Below, in pieces: positions 18,297 to 26,649 of a stretch of 64,000 nt of DNA. How positions within the stretch are numbered: the stretch's first letter is position 1; every line of letters begins with the position of its first letter. The stretch lies in the NCBI GenBank assembly GCA_918797485.1, contig CAKKNE010000005.1:372001-436000 (forward strand), given 5' to 3'. The translations under genes and the position numbers were made by a program. The notes beneath the pieces are model-generated. The model was not told the origin of the DNA, did no database searches, and was given only the letters and a program-made list of their open reading frames with translations. Source of the DNA: Pelagomonas calceolata. Lineage: Eukaryota > Sar > Pelagophyceae > Pelagomonadales > Pelagomonadaceae.

Positions 18297-18773
18297 GGTG
18301 GCCCCTCGCGTTTACGGGGCGACCACGCGGTAGTGTGCTTCCCACAAGCTGGACAAGCTGGCTCGGTGAGCCGCTACCGCGGGCGTCGGGCGCGCGCGCG
18401 CGACCCGGCGGTCGAGTTGGACGTCTTGACGCGCTGTCGTCGTCTGCGCCGCGTCCTACGCTGCGAGTGCCACAGCGGCCAAAAACCAACAGATCACTTC
18501 GTCGCGACGCCTTGCCCAGATTACCGTGCACGATCGTCCCCGAGCCCTGGGAGGACGTCCCGGGAGAGCTAGGACCGCTGCACCACCGAGGCGCGAAGTG
18601 TCGGGTTCGGTTCGTTGGCTCGACCGCCGCATCGATATCGGCGCTGTGAGGCTCCCGTGAGACTCCTCGCGCGCTGCCCCAGTCTCGCTGCGTTGCCACC
18701 TCGCGCGCGCCGGCCGAAACCCCTCAAAAACACGCGCCAGCCCGCGCTGCACACGGCGCTGCAAGGGAGCCCC
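18297..18773. other. Divergent intergenic gap
   Basis: 477 nt between the PX-like gene and the kinase, both pointing away from it. Open antisense frames here have no protein character. No copy of the recurrent palindromic motif and no RNA gene was seen. Confidence 0.4.
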
Positions 18774-19721
18774 ATGCTGCGGAGCATGGACGCTAGGCGA
18801 AACAGCTGTAGCTACAGCGACGACGACTTCGAGAAGGACGAGGATGATTCGGGGTGGACTCGTATTAGTATCAAGGACATCGACATGGGTAGGGAAATAG
18901 GGGGCGGCGGCGTCGCGTTGGTCTACGAGGGCTACTTTCGCAACGAACCGGTCGCCCTCAAGACGCTCTTCGATCCGAAGGTCGACGCCGCTCTCCAGAA
19001 GGAGTATCTGGACGAGCTGCTGGTGATGGCGTCGCTGAAACACAAAAATGTCGTCCGTTTTATCGGGGGCTGCGTGGACCCCCCAGATCTGTTCTTCGTC
19101 ATGGAGCGCTGCGAGTGCTCGCTGCATCGCGTCATCCACGGGTCCAAGTCCGAGAATGTGGCACCGGAGAAGCTGTCGTTGGCAGACAAGTTGACTGCGT
19201 GTCGCGACGTCGCCGAAGGCATGGCGTACTTGCACAGTAAACATCTCATCCACCGGGACTTAAAAACGGCGAATGTACTAAGGTGTTCCGGTACGTATAA
19301 ACTGTGCGATTTCGGTTTAGTTAGATGCTCAAATGTGGGAGCAGGAACGCCGTCCTATATGGCTCCCGAATTGTTGTTGGGGCAAGCGTTCAATCGAAAA
19401 GTTGATGTGTATGCCTTTGGGGTGTTGCTGGGTGAAGTTATGACGGGTGAGGTGCCCTTCCTGGGCTATGACTACGCTGACTTAAAAAGGAAGGTGCCTC
19501 GCGGCGAGCGGCCGTCTTTGCCGAGGTACGACTGCCCCGAGTCAATAAAACGGCTGGTCGAGGACTGCTGGCACACTTCGGACAAGAACCGCCCTGATTT
19601 CGACGACGTCGTCTATGACCTCGATCGGGTCGAGGCGCCGACGACGTCCCATACGGACGTCCTGTCCTCCCTAGAGTTCGGGGGCGGCGACTGCCTGGAC
19701 ATGCTCATGACGCATAAATAA
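18774..19721 (+). CDS. Protein kinase, TKL-like Ser/Thr type
   Basis: 315 aa from the ATG at 18774 (MLRSMDARRNSCSY). An acidic Ser-rich leader precedes a complete kinase domain: Gly-rich loop GREIGGGGVALVYEG, VALKTL lysine, ERCECSLHRVIH hinge region, HRDLKTANVL catalytic loop, CDFGLV metal site, and the activation segment GTPSYMAPELLLGQ followed by DVYAFGVLLGEVMTGEVPF. These read as an active TKL-like kinase of the kind expanded in algae. There are no extra domains; the C-terminal 30 residues are variable. Single exon, 7 nt from the convergent CstF-77 gene's stop at 19729. Substrate unknown. Confidence 0.92.
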   Translation: MLRSMDARRNSCSYSDDDFEKDEDDSGWTRISIKDIDMGREIGGGGVALVYEGYFRNEPVALKTLFDPKVDAALQKEYLDELLVMASLKHKNVVRFIGGCVDPPDLFFVMERCECSLHRVIHGSKSENVAPEKLSLADKLTACRDVAEGMAYLHSKHLIHRDLKTANVLRCSGTYKLCDFGLVRCSNVGAGTPSYMAPELLLGQAFNRKVDVYAFGVLLGEVMTGEVPFLGYDYADLKRKVPRGERPSLPRYDCPESIKRLVEDCWHTSDKNRPDFDDVVYDLDRVEAPTTSHTDVLSSLEFGGGDCLDMLMTHK

Positions 19722-19728
19722 GTTTTAT

Positions 19729-21861
19729 TTATTTCGCCGCGCGCTTCGCGGCCCTCCTCGCCCGGAACGCGTCGGGCGGCGCCTCGGCGTCGTCCTCGTC
19801 GTCGTCGTCTCTTCCCCTCTTCTTCGTGGGCGGCGGCGGCAGCGGCGCCCGCAACAGAGCATCTAGCACAAATTGGACCGCTCTAGGATCGGCGACCTGC
19901 TTCCGGGCCTTCGTGTGGATGCGCTCCGTGAGTCTCCGTAAATTCGGCGGCAAAGTACCCGCACTCAACAATATAGCCACGGCGTCCCCATCATCACCAG
20001 CGTCCAGATCCGAGGCATCTAACCCGCCGTTGTCGATCTCGTCGGCGAGTAGGCCATCGGCTCTAGCCGCTTCGAGCTTCGACGCGTGGTCTCGACAGGA
20101 CGCCAAATCCCGCACCAAAATCGCGGGGATGGCCTCGCGCACGCGCCAGGCCGTGTCCGTCGCATTTAAAGGGAGGATGGCCGCCGACGACACGTCTCGC
20201 CAGAGCGCCATGAGCGCGCCACCCACACCGCCCGCGCCGGCTTTCTTTCTCCTAACTTCCACGGCCCGAGCCTTCATGGCAGCGTCCCGCGAAGAAGCGT
20301 GCCGGTGGTAGATGGACACGAGGGCGTCCCAGAGGACGTGGGGCACGTCCTGCTCCTTCTTATACGCCGCTATACTTCGTTCGATGACCGCAGAGGCAGA
20401 ATCAGCATCTCCACAGTCCGTTTCGAGAAAATGGGCGAAGGTCAACACGTAGACCGCGTCGTGCCTCTGTAACAACTCCGGTCTTTGATCCAAGCCCAAT
20501 TCAAACACTCTACGAGCGGCGAGCTTGTCATTATTTGCCCGCGATTCCACGACCGCGTGACCTTCGTAGATCCGCGCGTCGATCTTCTTGGCTTTCCGCA
20601 GGTCTGCTGTTCTAGCGAAGACGTCCCTGGCTGCCTCCTTGCCTCGGTGGCGGCGGCAGTGGCGCTCGAGCAAGACCCACGGCGCGGCGCAAAGTTCGCC
20701 CTCCTTCGCCTCGGGGTCGTCCGTCTTCAGTTCTTTGGCCACGAGCGCCTCGAGAGCGGCTTCCGCTTCCGCCGGTCGACCCAACCGCTCGAGAGCCGCC
20801 GCGTGGGCCGCCGCGGCCAGGACCGAGGTCGAACACGTCTTTGCGGCATCTGCTAAAATGTGAACCGCCGCGTCGGGACCACTGGGAGCCGCCTGGAAGA
20901 GGGGGGATTCATCTTCTAGGGAGAAGGGTGACGCTATCAACGCCTCATCTTCCGGACAATCCGTGTCGGCGCCGCCCGGAATCGCCTCCGGTCTCGCTAA
21001 GTCCTCGGCGTGGCACTGCTCAGCCCAGTCGGACAGTTCGAGAAACAATTCGGGCGCCTGGTCCGCGCAGGCGTCGATGGCCGCGCGGTAGGCCGCGGCG
21101 ATGCGCCTTCGCCCGGCATCGATCGACAGAGCATGCGCGCTCTTCTCGGCGGGCGTGGCTTCCTGCCTCCTTTTTTCGGTAGGCATAGAAGCTCGTTCGT
21201 ACGCGATGACGATGCGCCATCTTCCTAAATCATCGTCGGTCTGGGCGTGTCTCGCTGCGCGCCAGATTTGGGCTCGTGCCGCCCCATCTCGCCTCGCAGC
21301 CTGCGCCAACGGATCCAGCGCTCGCGCCCGCTCCCGGTCCTTTTCGTCGCCACCTTCGCGCGCCTCCTTCTCGATCTCGCGCCAAAATTCGTCGTTGCCT
21401 TCACCGGGAATTAGTGAAGCCCTTCTAAGGAGAGAAGCCTTGGCCTGGGCCCGTTGCGCCACCGGGGCGGAGTTGGCGGCCCAGTCCCGATACGCGCGCC
21501 ACAGCGCCGTGGCCTCGGGCGCGGCGCCGGCCGCGGCGACGGCTCGCTCGAAGGTCCGGCCAACCAACTCCGTAGACTCCGATGCGCGTTCCTCGCGCGG
21601 ATGCGCATCTCTACAACACTCGGCGGCGACGCGCCACAGGTCCGCGTCGCAGCGGCACCAGCACAGGGCCTTCTCTTCATTTTCGTTTAGTAACTTCCAG
21701 GCCACTTCCGGGCCCCGCGTCGCGCGCTCGTGCTCCGCATATAACCGCCAAAAGAGCGCAACTCTAGGAAAGTGCTCGACGCCGTGCTGGAGCATGTCCA
21801 CGTATTCTTCCGGAGATCTCGCTTGCGCGAGCTGGGCCTGGAGGTCGCGGGCGGTGGCCAT
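19729..21861 (-). CDS. CSTF3: CstF-77/Rna14-like mRNA 3'-end processing factor
   Basis: 710 aa. The N-terminus (SPEEYVDMLQHGVEHFPRVALFWRLYAEHE) and the continuing W..Y pattern mark HAT repeats of the Suf/CstF-77 family over most of the length. The C-terminus is an acidic-basic tail (KKRGRDDDDEDD) with a likely nuclear signal. CstF-77/Rna14 bridges cleavage and polyadenylation factors on pre-mRNA in the nucleus. Length is near the family norm (about 700 aa). A single exon without intron evidence. Rna14 versus other HAT proteins (Utp6, Clf1) was decided from the N-terminal motif; the family is fairly sure. Confidence 0.75.
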   Translation of the reverse strand: MATARDLQAQLAQARSPEEYVDMLQHGVEHFPRVALFWRLYAEHERATRGPEVAWKLLNENEEKALCWCRCDADLWRVAAECCRDAHPREERASESTELVGRTFERAVAAAGAAPEATALWRAYRDWAANSAPVAQRAQAKASLLRRASLIPGEGNDEFWREIEKEAREGGDEKDRERARALDPLAQAARRDGAARAQIWRAARHAQTDDDLGRWRIVIAYERASMPTEKRRQEATPAEKSAHALSIDAGRRRIAAAYRAAIDACADQAPELFLELSDWAEQCHAEDLARPEAIPGGADTDCPEDEALIASPFSLEDESPLFQAAPSGPDAAVHILADAAKTCSTSVLAAAAHAAALERLGRPAEAEAALEALVAKELKTDDPEAKEGELCAAPWVLLERHCRRHRGKEAARDVFARTADLRKAKKIDARIYEGHAVVESRANNDKLAARRVFELGLDQRPELLQRHDAVYVLTFAHFLETDCGDADSASAVIERSIAAYKKEQDVPHVLWDALVSIYHRHASSRDAAMKARAVEVRRKKAGAGGVGGALMALWRDVSSAAILPLNATDTAWRVREAIPAILVRDLASCRDHASKLEAARADGLLADEIDNGGLDASDLDAGDDGDAVAILLSAGTLPPNLRRLTERIHTKARKQVADPRAVQFVLDALLRAPLPPPPTKKRGRDDDDEDDAEAPPDAFRARRAAKRAAK

Positions 21862-22258
21862 CTTTCAGTACTGTCTTCTGCTTTCGTAGCGCCGCGTTTG
21901 CGCACGGCTTGTCTTAGCTCGCCGCCCGTGGCAGTACGGGGCGCGCGCCTTGACAGCGAGGCTGGAGGGAGTTTTGAGCTTGGATGCGCGCCTGGGGCAC
22001 TGCGTGCAGTGAGATTGCGAGGAGGCGTCTGTCAGATCACTATGGTGTTCTTCCAGCTCTCACGAGTCCAGCCTGTGGCTGCACGCAGCGTACGAGGTAC
22101 GGCGAGCTCGAGCGCGCTTGGCAAAAACTAAAGGCACAGACATACTAGCAATACGCAAACGCAGAACAATGACGCCTAGACGCCGTGGCGACACCCGGGT
22201 CCCGTCCCCGAGCCTGAGGAGGGGCTAGCCAGGACAAGTAAACAAACAAGCACATTCA
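21862..22258. other. Intergenic gap
   Basis: 397 nt upstream of the CstF-77 gene and downstream of the F-box/WD40 gene. Nothing recognised; the recurrent motif is absent. Confidence 0.4.
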
Positions 22259-23473
22259 TCAGCTTACTCGCGAGGGGGCATCCCGCTCACGGTCGATCTG
22301 AGTTCCCACGGGCGCCCAGAATCGAAGCGTCCGGTCCATGGATCCCGAGACGATTCTACCGTCCGGCAGCGCGGCGAGGCAGAAGGCCGCGCGAGCGTGG
22401 CCCCGCAGCGTCTGGAGGCAGGTCAAGGGAAAAGGACCGGAATAGAAAGCGCTGTAATCAGAACCAGAATAATCAGAATCGATATCGGGAAAACGTTGCG
22501 ACCGAAGGGCCTCGGGTACGAGAGCCAGGTCGGCGCGCCAAATCTTCAGTACTCCGTCGCCGTCGGCCGCCAAGAAGCGTTTGTTTGGCAGGCTCGCCAA
22601 GGCCCAGACAGCTGCATCGTGTCCACGTGTCGTGAAGACATTATCTATATCATCTATATCTATGAGGTCCTCGTCTGCATTAAGGTCCCAGAGCGAAAGC
22701 GAGCCGTTCCCACGGCCAGCCACGACGACGCTTTCGAACGGAACAGCAACCGACGTGATGCTCCCCTCATGTGGCCCCGTGTGGCACCGCGATTGTATGA
22801 TGTTTCCATGCTTTCCCTGCGCCACGTCGAAAACGTTTAGTCTGCCCTCTCCTCCATCCGCGATCAACGTACCGTCCGGCAGGGCCGCGAAGCACCGGAC
22901 GGCGCTACCCGCTCCAAACATCTCAATCTCGCGACCAGAATTCACGTCCCAAAGATATATTCTCCCACCCCTACACCCGGAGACGACGCGGTCTTCGGAC
23001 AGTGCAGCCACGCACCAGACGTAGTCCGTAGGTCCTTCTTCCAGCGTTCGGAGGTGGCTGCCATCTCGCGCCCACACGATGAGCGTCCCATCGCGCGATC
23101 CGGACACGATGCGCCCGTCCGGCATGATACAGACGCACCGCACGCGGTTCATATGCCCCTCGAGGATCGCGCGACAGCTCCCGTCGGTGGCGGCGAGGAT
23201 CCTCAGGGTATGGTCCTCGGACGCCGTGACGATGCTGTCGCCCGTCACGGCGACACCAAGAATGCTCCGTTCGTGTACGTCCTCCCATACGCCGTCGCAG
23301 CGTAGCAGTTGTCGAAACGCGGGGCTGCCCCGCACCGCCGTCCGCACGTCGCGGCTCGTGCGCGCGAGGCGGCCCAGTTGCTTCGGCACGAGGCAGTCGC
23401 AGACGAGGCGCCAGATCTCCGGCGGCAGCTCGCGGTCCTCCTCTTCAGAGCTGTCGACCATCTTGTGCTCCAT
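22259..23473 (-). CDS. F-box/WD40-repeat protein
   Basis: 404 aa. Residues about 14-55 form an F-box-like helical segment (LPPEIWRLVCDCLVPKQLGRLARTS). WD40 repeats fill residues 65-395, with blades such as SEDHTLRIL, SRDGTLIVWARDG, GRIYLWDVNSG, GNGSLSLWDLN, DGVLKIWRAD and SMDRTLRFWAP. There are about seven blades, enough for a propeller. F-box/WD40 proteins act as substrate receptors of SCF ubiquitin ligases. An Asp/Ser-rich insert (DIDSDYSGSDYS) lies between the last blades. The start could also be the Met five codons in. Single exon. The substrate is unknown. Confidence 0.83.
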   Translation of the reverse strand: MEHKMVDSSEEEDRELPPEIWRLVCDCLVPKQLGRLARTSRDVRTAVRGSPAFRQLLRCDGVWEDVHERSILGVAVTGDSIVTASEDHTLRILAATDGSCRAILEGHMNRVRCVCIMPDGRIVSGSRDGTLIVWARDGSHLRTLEEGPTDYVWCVAALSEDRVVSGCRGGRIYLWDVNSGREIEMFGAGSAVRCFAALPDGTLIADGGEGRLNVFDVAQGKHGNIIQSRCHTGPHEGSITSVAVPFESVVVAGRGNGSLSLWDLNADEDLIDIDDIDNVFTTRGHDAAVWALASLPNKRFLAADGDGVLKIWRADLALVPEALRSQRFPDIDSDYSGSDYSAFYSGPFPLTCLQTLRGHARAAFCLAALPDGRIVSGSMDRTLRFWAPVGTQIDRERDAPSRVS

Positions 23474-23604
23474 CAGTGCTCGAGAGCCAGCCCATCCAAA
23501 ATCTGAGTTTATTGCGGCCCCGCACGAACATGTTTAACAGCGGAGGCGTCTCCAGAATAATAATTCAACTAACTTTTACTACCATACTACTCCCACACAA
23601 GAAA

Positions 23605-24009
23605 TCAGAGGCCGAGGAACGGCTCCTCGAGCGCGTCGTACCGGAGCGCGCGCGCGCGCGCGGCCCGCGCCTCGGCGGCGCGTGCGGCCTCCGCGCGGCG
23701 CTCGCGTTCGCGCCGCGTCTTGTCATGAATCGTGTATGCCAGGTTGCGCGCTATGCACTTGTTGGCCGCGGCGGCCGCCTCCGCGCGGTCCGCGCGGCGC
23801 ATCGCATTGCGTAGGTCGCGCTTGACCTGCGCCAGCTCGCCGCCGTCGCACGCCCGCGGCGGCGCGATGTCGTCCTCGCTGACGCGGGGGACGGCGCCGT
23901 CGGGCAGCCGTTCCTTGCCAGCATCGGAAGGCAATGCACAGTGGCGCGGCGGCGTGACGAGCGGTGCGGCGGCGGCCGCGGGGATGAGCAGGGGCGACAC
24001 GGTGGCCAT
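23605..24009 (-). CDS. Small coiled-coil protein, unknown
   Basis: 134 aa from the Met at 24009 (MATVSPLLIPAAAAAP). The first 60 residues are Ala/Pro-rich; the rest is a continuous helix rich in Arg, Ala and Glu (LAQVKRDLRNAMRRADRAE to the end), likely a coiled coil. No domain was recognised. Composition is biased like antisense frames in this genome, but the good start codon, stop position and spacing to neighbours support a real gene. Single exon, divergent from the gene at 24310. Confidence 0.5.
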   Translation of the reverse strand: MATVSPLLIPAAAAAPLVTPPRHCALPSDAGKERLPDGAVPRVSEDDIAPPRACDGGELAQVKRDLRNAMRRADRAEAAAAANKCIARNLAYTIHDKTRRERERRAEAARAAEARAARARALRYDALEEPFLGL

Positions 24010-24309
24010 GGCTGCGGTTCTGTGCGCGTTGCAGCTGTGCGGGCCTGGGCAGCCCAAAAATGATGGCAGTGCCTGTGAGCCCAAAAAATTCCAAATGTGA
24101 TGGGCAGCTGAAAAAATTCAGGCTGGGCCCCCTAAATGCCCCCGAACATAGCAAAGCACGCCAACGCCGCCCAAGGGCCGCCCTCGCTGGCGCTGCGGTG
24201 TTTTTTGACGCCTACGGACGGCTCCCGCGGTTGCGCGCGGAGGCCCCAAAATATTTGGGGCTAGGGCAAAAGACGTTCCCCGGAGCGCTCCGCCCCGGGC
24301 CCCGCAGCC
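24010..24309. other. Divergent intergenic gap
   Basis: 300 nt between two divergent small genes. Several CCCAAAAAA/CCAAAAAATT-like strings near 24048-24115 stand out as A-rich in a GC-rich setting and may be promoter sequence. No recurrent motif copy. Confidence 0.35.
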
Positions 24310-24672
24310 ATGGAGGGGTCGGGCTCGTTAGCGCGGCTCCCGGAGGACATCGAGCGGGAAATCGTCGCCGCGTACTGCGGCCTCGCGTGTCTACTGCCCG
24401 AGGCGCTGGGCCGAAGAAACACCTACAAAGCGTGCTTGGCCGAGCTTGATTACATCAGGCACAACGTCCAGGCGGGCACCAGTATCAAACAGCGAACATT
24501 AAGGGAGTGGGCCGAACGTCCCGTCGCGAAAAAGCCCGACGACGTCATGTGGCGCCTCGAGCAGTGGCACCGCCAGCGTACCCGTCCACCTCCCAGAAAT
24601 TACGCGGCGTTCCGCGGCCTCGCGACCGTGTCTCTACTCGTCGCCTTCCTCATCCTACATAGCATATTCTAA
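24310..24672 (+). CDS. Small tail-anchored membrane protein, unknown
   Basis: 120 aa from the ATG in a good context (GCCATGG). The body is helical and charged (PEDIEREIVAAYCG, TLREWAERPVAKK). The C-terminal ~18 residues are hydrophobic (LATVSLLVAFLILHSIF), so it is probably a tail-anchored protein with a cytosolic domain. No family recognised. Stops 4 nt before the convergent EF-hand gene's 3' end at 24677. Confidence 0.65.
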   Translation: MEGSGSLARLPEDIEREIVAAYCGLACLLPEALGRRNTYKACLAELDYIRHNVQAGTSIKQRTLREWAERPVAKKPDDVMWRLEQWHRQRTRPPPRNYAAFRGLATVSLLVAFLILHSIF

Positions 24673-24676
24673 GTAC

Positions 24677-25807
24677 CTACAGCCCCCGCGCCCCCTCCGC
24701 CGTGTAGAAGGGCTTCTTCGGCTTCAGCCCTAATGAGGTAGACTGCGGGTCGCGCGCCGACTGCGCCGCCAGCAGGTAGCCCTCGATCTCGTCGACCGTT
24801 AACGTTTGGGAACCGTCAGTATCGATGTCGTCGACCAGCAAATTCACTTGTTTTTCCTCAATACCAGGAACTAACCCAGAAAACGCTTTGGCGCACTCGG
24901 CGCGGTCCAATTCTCCAGACCCGTCGCCGTCGTACTTCGTCAATTGATCTCTAACGGCCAAGCGAAGAGGACCGCCCATGCCCACGAACTTATCTAGTAG
25001 TAAAGTTCTCAATTTGAGCACCTCCCTCGGGACATCATTTCGCGCCCTCAGAGCGTTGCCCTTCTTGAACCTCGACATAATGTCCTCGATGTTCCCATTG
25101 TTGCAGGCCGCCCAGACTCGAGCTGGCAGGCAGTTCTCTTCGTCAAAGACGCCGCCGAAGGGGGCCAATGCTTCTTCGAATTGCGCCGCGGTCAAGTGAG
25201 TAGCTGAAGGTGTACTCCGCTGCCGCTCCAGACTTCGTTTGAGGAGTTTCCCATCAATACCATCCTCTCGCAGCGATGATTGGAATGCCAACGTCTTGGC
25301 CTTCGCCCTTAGTTCATCAAAGAACACATCTAATGCAGCCGTCGGCGTGGGGGCTTTACTAGCCTCAGAAAATGACAATCCACCACCGTAGCCCTCGAAC
25401 TCCGACGGGTCCGTCTTCCTCAAGCCACACGCTCGCGGTCGTCGCGTATTCGTGGTCTTCTGGGACGGAGGCGGCCGCGCCGGCGGAAAGCCCCCGTTCT
25501 CCTCCTTTTCTTGCGCGAGCTTCGTTAATTCTGCCGTGAACTCCGGGATACTGACAGAACCACTCCCGTCGCTGTCGAAGCGTTGCGCTAGAGCTTCGAA
25601 CTCGCAGTCCTGCAGCCCGGCCAAGAAATCTTCGAGACAACTGCGGAACTCGTCCATTTCCAGCTCGCCGCTGTTGTCGAGGTCGAAGCGCGTCAGGAGC
25701 GTTTTCACTCGATTGGAGACGGAGCCGCCCCGCTCCGTGATCTTCTCCAGGAGCGTCGCGAGCATCCAGTCGAGGCGCTGCTCGCTCACTGTCGTCTGGG
25801 CGGCCAT
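24677..25807 (-). CDS. EF-hand calcium-binding protein (four EF-hands)
   Basis: 376 aa from the Met at 25807 (MAAQTTVSEQRLDW); the frame continues upstream but with basic leader-like sequence. There are two canonical EF-hand pairs: DLDNSGELEMDE and DSDGSGSVSIPE in the first 90 residues, DGDGSGELDRAE and DTDGSQTLTVDE near residues 300-345. All loops keep Asp1, Asp3 and Glu12. The middle (about residues 110-280) is a non-repetitive helical region. It is a calcium sensor or buffer; the partner is unknown. A motif copy lies 175 nt upstream. Confidence 0.88.
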   Translation of the reverse strand: MAAQTTVSEQRLDWMLATLLEKITERGGSVSNRVKTLLTRFDLDNSGELEMDEFRSCLEDFLAGLQDCEFEALAQRFDSDGSGSVSIPEFTAELTKLAQEKEENGGFPPARPPPSQKTTNTRRPRACGLRKTDPSEFEGYGGGLSFSEASKAPTPTAALDVFFDELRAKAKTLAFQSSLREDGIDGKLLKRSLERQRSTPSATHLTAAQFEEALAPFGGVFDEENCLPARVWAACNNGNIEDIMSRFKKGNALRARNDVPREVLKLRTLLLDKFVGMGGPLRLAVRDQLTKYDGDGSGELDRAECAKAFSGLVPGIEEKQVNLLVDDIDTDGSQTLTVDEIEGYLLAAQSARDPQSTSLGLKPKKPFYTAEGARGL

Positions 25808-25981
25808 CTTGGGCTGCCCGGAGCTTGCGGCGGCCCTGCAGCGCGTCGATTCCGCTGCGCGCCTGCCCAACGTGCTCATCCCGCACGTTTGCCGATCCGC
25901 GGTCTAGTGCTCCTGGAGGCGTCCGCCGTCGACAGAAGCCTGTAAAGGCACGAGAGCGCGCTTCGAGTCTTCGACAAAAAT

Positions 25982-26006
25982 GCTAGTGTGTCTCATACAC
26001 GCTAGC
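25982..26006. promoter_or_regulatory. Recurrent GCTAG...CTAGC promoter motif, variant copy 4
   Basis: Reads GCTAGTGTGTCTC then ATACACGCTAGC in the 25808-26235 divergent gap (428 nt). It keeps both arms but has a variant centre. It is 175 nt from the EF-hand start and 230 nt from the DUF1764 start. Nothing else was seen in the gap. Confidence 0.5.
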
Positions 26007-26235
26007 TGGCTCTCATTGCACACGCTGTGTTCACCACGCAGACGACCTCTTTGCACGCACTGATACGGTGCAGCAGTGCTCACTCCAGCCGTGTTCAAGG
26101 TGGCAAAAAACGAGAACGCGCCGGCGACCGCGTACGGAGTTTGCAAGGCTGCACGCGCTGTGCCACCTTTTGGGCGAGCGCACAACGAGGGGAGCGGCGC
26201 CGACGGCGTAACCCGGCAGCCGCACGCACTCAATC

Positions 26236-26619
26236 ATGGCGAAAGACAAAAAGAAAGCCAAGAAACGGAAGGCCGAGGCCGCCGCCGCCGCTGCCGCGCA
26301 GTCGTCATCCGACACAGCATCTGCCGCCGCCGAGGAGAGCGTCGACGACATCTTCGCCGCGCTCAAAAAAGAGAAACGACCACCGAAAGCCGAGAAGCCG
26401 ACGAAGAAAAAGCCGCGGCGCGACGCCGAGGCCGAGCGAAAAGAGGACGACAAGTGGCGCGCGGGCCGGCCGCCGACGCCGCCGGGCCGCCAGGAGAACC
26501 CGCAGGTGCACCGGTACGCCGCCGACGGCCTGCCGGTGTACAAGTACTTCCATCTGGGCATGGACCAGCAGGACGGCGGGACGCCGCTCTGCCCCTTCGA
26601 CTGTGACTGTTGCTTCTAA
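26236..26619 (+). CDS. DUF1764-family small conserved protein
   Basis: 127 aa. The N-terminus is lysine/alanine-rich (MAKDKKKAKKRKAEAAAAAA); next comes the conserved VDDIFAALKKEK block near residues 37-48, and the protein ends with the family hallmark GGTPLCPFDCDCCF. DUF1764 is found across eukaryotes; its function is not established, though the basic composition suggests a nuclear or nucleolar place. The C-terminal Cys cluster may bind metal. Complete, single exon, 30 nt from the convergent fusion gene's stop. Confidence 0.9.
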   Translation: MAKDKKKAKKRKAEAAAAAAAQSSSDTASAAAEESVDDIFAALKKEKRPPKAEKPTKKKPRRDAEAERKEDDKWRAGRPPTPPGRQENPQVHRYAADGLPVYKYFHLGMDQQDGGTPLCPFDCDCCF

Positions 26620-26649
26620 ATTTAATTTTACACAAACTATAGACATTCT